Part shown: piece by piece, positions 1 to 5,833 of the stretch
How the letters are laid out: each line of letters opens with the position of its first letter
Position numbering within the stretch: the first letter of the stretch is position 1
Assembly: GCA_038895395.1 (NCBI GenBank)
Contig: JAWANJ010000033.1
Span: forward strand, 1-10,255
DNA length: 10,255 nucleotides
Source of the DNA: DTGL01 sp038895395
GTDB lineage: Archaea > Iainarchaeota > Iainarchaeia > Iainarchaeales > DTGL01
Direction of reading: 5' to 3'
Position numbers and translations under genes: made by a program
Notes under the pieces: generated by a model
Database searches by the model: none
The model's input: the letters and a program-made list of their open reading frames with translations, nothing else
Told to the model about the DNA's origin: nothing

Positions 1-1
1 A

Positions 2-844
2 AAAAATTATCCGTTCCTTAAAGAATACTTGGGCATTGTAGAGAAATACTATGGTGGCAAAGCAGCAGAGCTTGACTTTGTAAATGAACCAGAAAAATCA
101 AGGCAGATAATAAACGGCTTTATAGAAGAGCAGACAAATGGGAAAATAAAGGATCTAATTCCAGCAGGGATGATTGATGAGATGACAAGGTTAGTTCTAA
201 CAAACGCCATTTACTTCAAAGGCACTTGGCTTGTTGAGTTTGATTCAAAGGATACAAAGGAAGCTGATTTTACAGTAAGTCCAGGCAATACTGTGAAGGT
301 CCAGATGATGCACATGGTGCCAAAAGAAAAGCAATTTAACTATGCTGAAACAGATGAGTTGCAGATATTGGAGTTGCCTTATAGTGGCGAAGAGCTTTCA
401 ATGCTAATACTTCTCCCAAAAGGGGATATTGACTCTTTGGAGAAAAACCTTACAGAAGAAAAGCTCACAGAATATAAAGCACTGATGCAAAAGACAGAAA
501 TTGGCTTAATTGAAATTCCAAAGTTCGAGATAAACACGAAGTATTTCATGGGAGAGAAGCTTTCTAAAATGGGTATGCCGAATGCATTTACTGAAAGAGC
601 TGATTTTTCAGGAATGACTGGTAATAAAGATCTTTACATCTCGGAAGTAGTTCACCAAGCGTATGTAAAGGTTGATGAAAAAGGCACCGAGGCGGCAGCA
701 GCAACGGCAGTAATAATGAAAATGACCTCAATAGGTTCAACAAATGTATTCGTTGCTGATCACCCATTCATCTTCATAATACAGCACAAAGAGACGGGCG
801 CGATACTCTTCATGGGCAGGGTAATGAATCCAAACGCAAAATAA
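2..844 (+). CDS. Serpin, inhibitory type (5' end outside window)
   Basis: Serpins are suicide inhibitors, usually of serine or cysteine proteases: the protease cuts an exposed reactive-centre loop, which inserts into a beta-sheet and traps the enzyme. The reading frame is open to the left edge and starts in family sequence (YPFLKEYLGIVEKYYGG), so the TTG at 29 is an internal Leu codon. About 280 residues are visible; full serpins have roughly 370-400, so the N-terminal quarter and any signal peptide are missing. Visible landmarks are EEQTNGKIKDLIP, LTNAIYFKGTW, the hinge EKGTEAAAATA at 677-709, and the C-terminal signature ADHPFIFII followed by FMGRVMNP. A Gly-Thr-Glu-Ala4 hinge with small residues is typical of inhibitory serpins. 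Aligning to alpha-1-antitrypsin puts P1-P1' near Thr-Ser at 725-730; this is inference. It converges on DHS, 14 bases away. Family assignment is very secure; the target protease is unknown. Confidence 0.95.
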   Translation, partial: KNYPFLKEYLGIVEKYYGGKAAELDFVNEPEKSRQIINGFIEEQTNGKIKDLIPAGMIDEMTRLVLTNAIYFKGTWLVEFDSKDTKEADFTVSPGNTVKVQMMHMVPKEKQFNYAETDELQILELPYSGEELSMLILLPKGDIDSLEKNLTEEKLTEYKALMQKTEIGLIEIPKFEINTKYFMGEKLSKMGMPNAFTERADFSGMTGNKDLYISEVVHQAYVKVDEKGTEAAAATAVIMKMTSIGSTNVFVADHPFIFIIQHKETGAILFMGRVMNPNAK

Positions 845-858
845 ACAAAAAATGCGCT

Positions 859-1854
859 TTAGTCAACAAATGCACCAGCAACAACTAACGGAAATATAAG
901 CGTTGCATCGCCATAAACCTTTACCATTCTTCCGCTTGCTTTAATCTTGCCCCAGCTTACTGCTTCGTCAGGCCTAGCGCCGCTATCAGAGCCGCCTTCT
1001 TCAGTTTCAGTTGTAATGTAGACAGCATACTCAGCACCATCACGCAAAAGGTTTGCATTACACACATGGTGTTTGATAAAGCCTCCACCAAGCACAATAA
1101 TCCCTGTCTTTTCCGCATTTATTGCAATAGAGCCTAGCTTTACAATATCGTCGGCTATGTCTAGCTGAAAATCAGGTCTTTTCTGTTTGAAAAAAAATAT
1201 GTTGTCTCCAATTGCACCGTCTGTGAGCGCAGGACAAAAGCATGGAATATTGTTTTTTGTAGCCCAATAATAAATTGAGTTTTGATCCTTTATTTCTTTT
1301 CCAAGTTCATAAATAAATTCAGATGCACCTATGCTTTTTCCTGTCTGTAGCTGCTTTTTGTACATTTTTTCAAGGAACTTTTGCATAAACCTTTCAAACA
1401 TAATGTATCTGTTGTTTGGCACTATTATATTTCCTATGCGATTTATTCCCTTGGCCCTAAGCTTTTTGCCTTCAAGTCCAAAGCTGCCTAAAAGAAAAGG
1501 TTTCATTGTTTTTATTATATCTTCCTCTACGCCACCAGCAGTTGTTACTAGCACATGTACGAGTTTTCTTTTAACCAAATATGCTATTGTTTCTCTTAGC
1601 CCAGAACTAACCATGTTTGAATTATAAGCCAAAAATATTGTGGCTTTTTCTCTGCGCATCTCCTTTATTATATCCACTGCTATTGCTAGGTGACTTGCTT
1701 GAAAACCTATGGTATAGTAGTTTTCAATGAAATCTTTTAAACTGTACTTTCTCTCAAAATCATGCCCCCTTATCGCTACCCCTTTTATTTCAACAGACCT
1801 TTTGAAATCTGCCTTGTAAGCTTTTTCAAGTTTTTTATCATCAATTAATTTAAT
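859..1854 (-). CDS. dys: Deoxyhypusine synthase (start codon uncertain)
   Basis: This enzyme transfers the aminobutyl group of spermidine, using NAD, to one lysine of aIF5A, the first step of hypusine formation. Family landmarks are SNMVSSGLRE, VTTAGGVEEDIIK, and near the C-terminus KHHVCNANLLRDGAEYAVYI and GSDSGARPDEAVSWGKI. The catalytic lysine (human K329 equivalent) is the Lys of IKHH at 1072-1074. The only standard start is GTG at 1677, but homology continues upstream in frame (VEIKGVAIRGHDFERKYSL, then GFQASHLAIAVDIIKEM), and between the upstream stop at 1873-1875 and 1677 there is no ATG, GTG or TTG. I placed the start at ATT 1854, six bases after a GAGGGTGG ribosome binding site at 1861-1868, giving 331 residues, normal for the family. 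Alternatives are a one-base error in the A-run at 1831-1836, frameshifting there, or a truncated product from 1677. It lies 14 bases downstream of its substrate's gene in the same operon. Confidence 0.93.
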   Translation of the reverse strand: MKLIDDKKLEKAYKADFKRSVEIKGVAIRGHDFERKYSLKDFIENYYTIGFQASHLAIAVDIIKEMRREKATIFLAYNSNMVSSGLRETIAYLVKRKLVHVLVTTAGGVEEDIIKTMKPFLLGSFGLEGKKLRAKGINRIGNIIVPNNRYIMFERFMQKFLEKMYKKQLQTGKSIGASEFIYELGKEIKDQNSIYYWATKNNIPCFCPALTDGAIGDNIFFFKQKRPDFQLDIADDIVKLGSIAINAEKTGIIVLGGGFIKHHVCNANLLRDGAEYAVYITTETEEGGSDSGARPDEAVSWGKIKASGRMVKVYGDATLIFPLVVAGAFVD

Positions 1855-1868
1855 AAGAAACCACCCTC

Positions 1869-2267
1869 TTATTCACCTGATTTAGCACGCAATATTGCAA
1901 CCTTATCTCCAAATTTCATATATTCAACTTCAGTGCCGCTTTCTAGTTTTCCTATATCGGATGGCTTTTTAGCGTTCATGGTTTCGTATGTTTTTAAATC
2001 CATTATTTGCACAATGTCATCCATGACTGCAACAATAGTAGCATTACTTCTTTGGATGATCGGCACTTCAACGTCTGCATCAACAGGACCCAGGAATGTT
2101 CTTTTTTGATCATCAAAAACCCCAAATCCAGTGATACGTACTTTTGCAGCACCATGTTTGCCTGGTTTGCTTTTCTCAATAGCTTTTATTTTGCACGGCT
2201 CTCCGTCTATCATCATATAGTTGCCTTCTTTCATTTGGCCTGCTTGTTTAAAAATTTTCTCAACCAT
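1869..2267 (-). CDS. eif5a: Translation factor aIF5A
   Basis: aIF5A, the homologue of eIF5A and bacterial EF-P, binds the ribosome and promotes peptide-bond formation at difficult sequences such as proline runs. It is active after hypusine modification of one lysine. The protein has 132 residues, usual for archaea: an N-terminal SH3-like domain (about 1-70) with the modification loop SKPGKHGAAK, then an OB-fold domain (about 72-132). The modified residue should be K37 in GKHG. The start is fixed by a strong ribosome binding site, GGAGGTG at 2273-2279, five bases before ATG; the open frame reaches 2342, but that would pass through the ribosome binding site and the TATA box. The next gene downstream is the modifying enzyme, so factor and modifier are co-transcribed. 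The promoter is the TTTATATA element near 2317-2325. Confidence 0.97.
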   Translation of the reverse strand: MVEKIFKQAGQMKEGNYMMIDGEPCKIKAIEKSKPGKHGAAKVRITGFGVFDDQKRTFLGPVDADVEVPIIQRSNATIVAVMDDIVQIMDLKTYETMNAKKPSDIGKLESGTEVEYMKFGDKVAILRAKSGE

Positions 2268-2316
2268 ATGAGCACCTCCGCTAAGTAGAGTGACATTAAA
2301 AAAATGCTTGGAAAGG

Positions 2317-2325
2317 TATATAAAA
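2317..2325. promoter_or_regulatory. TATA box, probably bidirectional (aIF5A and TYW1)
   Basis: On the minus strand it reads TTTTATATA, containing the archaeal consensus TTTATATA, preceded by a BRE-like GTGAAT. On the plus strand it reads TATATAAAA, preceded by a BRE-like GGAAAG. A start about 25 bases away gives an aIF5A leader of roughly 28 bases containing its ribosome binding site, and a TYW1 transcript starting near 2347, about 20 bases before its ATG. The aIF5A direction is the stronger match; use in both directions is inferred from geometry, with no other good TATA box in the 100-base gap. Confidence 0.6.
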
Positions 2326-2367
2326 TTCACATCTACTAACATATTTGTGGTTTTAGTGTCACAAAAG

Positions 2368-3288
2368 ATGCTTGATGAATGGAAATTAGCAAGGCTACAA
2401 CGTGCGCAATACCGGGCTGTTGGAAACCATTCTGCTGTAAAGATATGTCATTGGACTAAGGAAGCCATAAGAGGGCATGCTCCTTGCTATAAACAAACCT
2501 TTTATGGGATTAAGACAGCAAACTGCTTAGAAATGAGTCCAGCCATTACTTGCAACCAAAGGTGCTTACATTGTTGGCGTGACATAACTATATTTTCCAA
2601 AGGCTGGGTTGGTCCAGTAGATGAACCAAAATCTATTATAGACGGTTGCATAGAAGAGCGAAGAAAACTCCTGATAGGTTTCAGGGGAAACAAAAAGGTT
2701 GACAAAAAACTATTTGAAGAAGCTTTAATACCAAAACATGCAGCAATTTCTCTTACAGGAGAGCCTTGCATGTATCCAAAAATAGCTGAACTTATAGATG
2801 AATTTTTTGCAAGAGGTTTTGAATCTGTTTACCTTGTAACAAGCGGCACTGTGCCTGAAGCTATTGAAAAACTGCATAAACTACCAACAAACTTGTACAT
2901 TTCTTTAACTGCTGCAAATCAAGAACAATACAATGCTTTGTGCAGACCTGTTGAAAAAAGCTGTTGGGAAAAAATTCAAAGATCCCTTGCTCTAATGAGA
3001 AAAATAGATACAAATACTGTTATAAGGATCACTTTAATAAACAAATTAAATACAGAAAATCCAACTGAATTTATTCAGCATATTGAAAAAGCCAAACCCA
3101 AATACATAGAATGCAAAGCTTATATGCATGTTGGTTATTCAAAGGAAAGACTTACTGAAGATCATATGCCAAGCATGCAAAACATAAGAAACTTTGCAAA
3201 GGTTTTTGAAGAAAATCTAAACTATGAAATAAAAGGGGAAAGGGAAGATTCTAGGGTGCTTCTCTTGCAGAGGTGTGCTAAGCGCTAG
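2368..3288 (+). CDS. taw1: tRNA 4-demethylwyosine synthase (TYW1)
   Basis: TYW1 is a radical SAM enzyme that condenses pyruvate with N1-methylguanosine at position 37 of tRNA-Phe to make the tricyclic base imG-14, precursor of wyosine. With the start at ATG 2368 the protein has 306 residues. C62, C66 and C69 (CNQRCLHC) bind the SAM-cleaving cluster; C27, C40 and C53, spaced 13 residues apart as in the Methanocaldococcus enzyme, bind the second cluster. K31 and K42 are candidates for the pyruvate Schiff-base lysine. Other landmarks are VGNHSAVKICHW, LTGEPCMYP and KAYMHVGYSKERL. The frame is open from 2290, but those upstream codons overlap the promoter; GTG at 2347 or 2356 remains possible. 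No clear ribosome binding site is seen, consistent with a short-leader transcript. Several usually conserved positions differ (SLTAAN where SLDAP is common), so it is a divergent member. It ends 3 bases before OTC, convergent. Confidence 0.93.
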   Translation: MLDEWKLARLQRAQYRAVGNHSAVKICHWTKEAIRGHAPCYKQTFYGIKTANCLEMSPAITCNQRCLHCWRDITIFSKGWVGPVDEPKSIIDGCIEERRKLLIGFRGNKKVDKKLFEEALIPKHAAISLTGEPCMYPKIAELIDEFFARGFESVYLVTSGTVPEAIEKLHKLPTNLYISLTAANQEQYNALCRPVEKSCWEKIQRSLALMRKIDTNTVIRITLINKLNTENPTEFIQHIEKAKPKYIECKAYMHVGYSKERLTEDHMPSMQNIRNFAKVFEENLNYEIKGEREDSRVLLLQRCAKR

Positions 3289-3291
3289 TTT

Positions 3292-4197
3292 CTATGCTTT
3301 GCCAAGCAACTTAAGCATTAAAGCATTTTGCACATGCATTCTGTTTTCGGCCTGATCAAAAACCACTGAATTTTTGCTATAAATAACATCCTCTGTGACT
3401 TCTTGGCCTATGTGAGCTGGCAAACAGTGCATGAACAAAGCATCCTTTTTTGCAAAGCCCATTAGTTTTGCATTTACTTGGTATGGTGGAAATATCTTTA
3501 GTCTTTTTTCAGTCTCTTCTTCTTGGCCCATTGATACCCAAGTATCTGTATAAACAACATCAGCATCCTTAACTGCTTCTTCGGGTGAATTATAGAGCAA
3601 AACTTCTGAATAGTTCCTTGCATCATCTATGGCTGCCTTCAATGGTTCATAACCTTTTGGTGTGGCTATTGCAATCTTGGCTCCGAGTCTTGCACCGCAA
3701 ATTGCTAAAGAATTGCATACATTGTTGCCATCGCCGACAAAGGCTACCTTAAGGCCTTTAGCCGTCTTTTTCTTTTCTATTATAGTCATGAAATCTGCGA
3801 GTGCTTGGCATGGATGAAATAAGTCACAAAGGCCATTTATTACAGGTTTTTCTGCAGCCTTTGCTATCGCTTGTATTTCTTCATGCTTGTAGACTCTTGC
3901 CATTATTATGTCAACATACCTGTCAATGCATCTGATCTCTTCTTCCAAGCGTCCTTTGGTGAGATTTGTTGTTCGCCAATCCAGATAAATAGCATGCCCT
4001 CCAAGTTTAGTCATGCCAGCTTCAAAGCTTATTCTTGTTCTTGTGGAGGTTTTCATGAAGAGCATGGCAAGTGTTTTCTGTTTCAATGCGTTCTGGTATC
4101 TTTTGGGATTTCTTTTGACTTTAATACCGAGCTCAATTATCTGTTTTATCTCATTTGGTTTATATTCCATTAGAGTTAAAAGGTCTCGACCTTCCAA
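3292..4197 (-). CDS. argF: Ornithine carbamoyltransferase
   Basis: OTC makes citrulline from ornithine and carbamoyl phosphate in arginine synthesis, and in some archaea also works in the arginine deiminase direction. Carbamoyl-phosphate residues are seen in STRTR (51-55) and HPCQ (128-131). Ornithine specificity is indicated by D218 with the SMG loop (222-224), and the catalytic cysteine lies in HCLP (257-260). At 301 residues it is the normal trimer-subunit length. The TTG start at 4197 is chosen because EGRDLLTLMEYKPNEI matches where the family begins and because GGTGAT at 4201-4206 lies just upstream; the next in-frame ATG (4170) would cost the first nine residues. No other arginine gene is in the window, so biosynthetic or catabolic use cannot be decided. 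It is divergent from endonuclease III across 96 bases. Confidence 0.95.
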   Translation of the reverse strand: MEGRDLLTLMEYKPNEIKQIIELGIKVKRNPKRYQNALKQKTLAMLFMKTSTRTRISFEAGMTKLGGHAIYLDWRTTNLTKGRLEEEIRCIDRYVDIIMARVYKHEEIQAIAKAAEKPVINGLCDLFHPCQALADFMTIIEKKKTAKGLKVAFVGDGNNVCNSLAICGARLGAKIAIATPKGYEPLKAAIDDARNYSEVLLYNSPEEAVKDADVVYTDTWVSMGQEEETEKRLKIFPPYQVNAKLMGFAKKDALFMHCLPAHIGQEVTEDVIYSKNSVVFDQAENRMHVQNALMLKLLGKA

Positions 4198-4293
4198 AAA
4201 ATCACCCTTTGTTTATAGAGTAAGAAATTGTTAAATTCTTTTCTTTTAATTTGCTTGTATCGAAAAACCTAAACTCGATCGGAAGAGATCAAA

Positions 4294-4962
4294 ATGAGTG
4301 ATGAAAAAGCGTTGAAAATTCTAAACACTCTTAAAAAGCAATATCCAAATTTTGAAATTATTCTCGGTAAAAACAGCTTCGAGATACTGATTGCTACAAT
4401 GCTTTCAGCTCAAGCTAATGACAAACAGACGATCCCTGCAGCAAAGAACCTTCTAAGAAAATACAAAAAACCACAAGATCTTGCCAAAGCAGATTTAAAA
4501 GATGTTGAAGCTATAATAAGAAGTGTAGGCCTTTACAAAACAAAAGCAAGGCGCTTAATTACTACTGCAAGACTAATTGTTGATAAGCACAATGGCAAAG
4601 TTCCTGAAACAATGCAAGAGCTTATGGCGCTTCCAGGTGTTGGTAGAAAAACCGCTAACATTGTTGTGAGCAAAGCTTTTAACAAAAAAGAGGGCATTGC
4701 TGTTGACACGCATGTATTTCGAGTGAGCAAACGCCTTGGACTTAGCTCTGGAAAAACACCGGCTGTTGTTGAAAGAGATCTGATGAAGTTGTATCCAAAA
4801 AGCGCATGGAACATAATAAATGAACTTTTCATTGCTCACGGTCGGAACACTTGTAGAGCCAGAGATCCAAGATGTGAAAGTTGCATCTTGAAGAGTTATT
4901 GTAGTTTTTATAAGAAAGAGATGAAAGCAAAGAGTTCTTCAATTAGCACCAACTGTATTTAG
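4294..4962 (+). CDS. nth: Endonuclease III (DNA glycosylase/AP lyase)
   Basis: Endonuclease III removes oxidised pyrimidines from DNA and cuts the resulting abasic site in base-excision repair. The protein has 222 residues. The helix-hairpin-helix is LPGVGRKTA (113-121) with catalytic lysine K119, and the catalytic aspartate is D138 in VDTHV. The [4Fe-4S] ligands are C187, C194, C197 and C203 (C-X6-C-X2-C-X5-C), the same numbering as E. coli Nth. LSAQAND (37-43) replaces the common LSAQATD. The last 18 residues, after the cluster, are a lysine- and serine-rich tail. ATG 4294 is preceded by GGAAGAG, a partial ribosome binding site. The 3' end overlaps the convergent gene at 4939-5658 by 24 bases, so the tail codes on both strands. 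Confidence 0.96.
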   Translation: MSDEKALKILNTLKKQYPNFEIILGKNSFEILIATMLSAQANDKQTIPAAKNLLRKYKKPQDLAKADLKDVEAIIRSVGLYKTKARRLITTARLIVDKHNGKVPETMQELMALPGVGRKTANIVVSKAFNKKEGIAVDTHVFRVSKRLGLSSGKTPAVVERDLMKLYPKSAWNIINELFIAHGRNTCRARDPRCESCILKSYCSFYKKEMKAKSSSISTNCI

Positions 4963-5658
4963 CAATGCCGATTTTAAAACCCTCATACCATACACATCTA
5001 AATCTATGTCCTCTAGTTTCCAAGCTCTCAATATTGATTCAATGCTTTGTCTGACCTCTTTTGAATATTTTGGGTCTTTGCTTAATTCCGAAATTCTTTT
5101 TGAGATGTAATCAAATTCTTCCCCTAGCTTTGCTCTAACGTTTTCTTGCAAGGTGACAAGAACTTCGCTGAGCTGCAGCCAAACAAGCCTTTCATATGCT
5201 TGACGAACTGTCTCGAGATATTGATCTATCATGGTTGAAACCTTTGATGTTATAACTGCCAATGTGGTTTTATCCATGTTTTTTGGATACTCTAATATTA
5301 CATATGCTGTTGGAATCTTGTCTTTGCCAATGCTTTTGGCAATTTTAACCCTTATCCCATATTGTTTTTTTAGGATTTCCAAAATTCTTTTTTTCTGAAG
5401 ATCCGCAATTTTAAGTAGGTCTGTTACTTTTTTTGCAACTTTTTTTGGCTCTTTTATTGGATACCTTTTTGGTAGAACTTTTGGTTTTCTTTGAATTTTC
5501 TTGTCAAAAATTTCTGCCTGTGGAAAATAAAGGTTCCTAAACTTAGTGACTCTTTTGAGAATTGCTCCAACCTTTTTAGGGTCTGATTGCTTAGCTCGCA
5601 AGAGCTCAAGCAAACGATGCCTTGCAACGTTTCTGCAATAATATTTTATTTTTGGCAT
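4939..5658 (-). CDS. Hypothetical protein, basic N-terminus and helical C-terminus
   Basis: I do not recognise a family. The 239-residue product has a very basic first part (about 1-95) rich in Lys and Arg, including KYYCRNVARHRLLELLRAKQ and the proline/lysine stretch RKPKVLPKRYPIKEPKKVAKK. A short segment likely to form beta-strands follows (IPTAYVILEYP, about 117-127), then a long predicted helical region (about 130-239) with charged heptads. There is no signal peptide, membrane segment or cysteine motif. The charge suggests nucleic-acid or ribosome association, but that is inference. ATG 5658 is well supported by GAGGT at 5664-5668, five bases upstream, and a TATA-like TTTATTTATT at 5711-5720. 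It is divergent from the nucleotidyltransferase gene and overlaps the end of nth by 24 bases. It is probably real, since frame, start signals and composition agree. Confidence 0.8.
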   Translation of the reverse strand: MPKIKYYCRNVARHRLLELLRAKQSDPKKVGAILKRVTKFRNLYFPQAEIFDKKIQRKPKVLPKRYPIKEPKKVAKKVTDLLKIADLQKKRILEILKKQYGIRVKIAKSIGKDKIPTAYVILEYPKNMDKTTLAVITSKVSTMIDQYLETVRQAYERLVWLQLSEVLVTLQENVRAKLGEEFDYISKRISELSKDPKYSKEVRQSIESILRAWKLEDIDLDVYGMRVLKSALLNTVGAN

Positions 5659-5710
5659 TTTTTACCTCTTTTTATTTGCACATTACTGCGCATTGTCGAT
5701 ATTCTTAAGG

Positions 5711-5720
5711 AATAAATAAA
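5711..5720 (-). promoter_or_regulatory. Candidate TATA box for the 4939-5658 gene
   Basis: The minus strand reads TTTATTTATT here. A transcript start about 25 bases downstream, near 5690, would give a leader of roughly 30 bases that includes the GAGGT ribosome binding site. The match is partial, in AT-rich DNA. Confidence 0.4.
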
Positions 5721-5726
5721 AATTAA

Positions 5727-5742
5727 AAATAACTAGTTATTT
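5727..5742. promoter_or_regulatory. 16-bp perfect palindrome, candidate operator
   Basis: AAATAACTAGTTATTT is perfectly self-complementary and centred on CTAG. A two-base interruption then allows a further AATT on each side (5721-5746). It sits in the 175-base gap between the divergent genes at 5658 and 5834, just upstream of the minus-strand TATA-like element. The position suits a dimeric regulator, but AT-rich DNA produces palindromes readily. Confidence 0.35.
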
Positions 5743-5795
5743 AATTTAGCGTTTGTGAATAGGGTTTTTGAAGAAGAGAAAATTGGAAAAATAGT

Positions 5796-5804
5796 TTTAT
5801 TTAT
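5796..5804 (+). promoter_or_regulatory. Candidate TATA box for the nucleotidyltransferase gene
   Basis: TTTATTTAT lies about 30-38 bases before GTG 5834. A transcript start near 5825 would fall after the upstream GTG at 5810, which supports 5834 as the translation start. Confidence 0.4.
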
Positions 5805-5833
5805 CATATGTGCAATATTTATACGGTGGTGTT

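Noticed and set aside
29..31. TTG as the serpin start codon
   Set aside because: The frame is open to the window edge and upstream codons encode conserved serpin sequence, so this is an internal leucine.
1331..1627. 98-codon open frame on the plus strand
   Set aside because: It lies wholly opposite well-conserved DHS sequence and has no family features or start signals.
1830..1836. Direct link between the A-AAA-AAC site in DHS and wyosine control of frameshifting by TYW1
   Set aside because: Wyosine modifies tRNA-Phe, which reads UUU/UUC, while this heptamer is read by Lys and Asn tRNAs, so TYW1 would not act on it directly.
2007..2288. 93-codon plus-strand frame across aIF5A
   Set aside because: It is antisense to the conserved aIF5A coding region and has no ribosome binding site or recognisable motif.
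5659..5833. tRNA or small RNA gene in the divergent gap
   Set aside because: The stretch is AT-rich, with promoter-like elements and a palindrome; no cloverleaf or GC-rich stem is visible.
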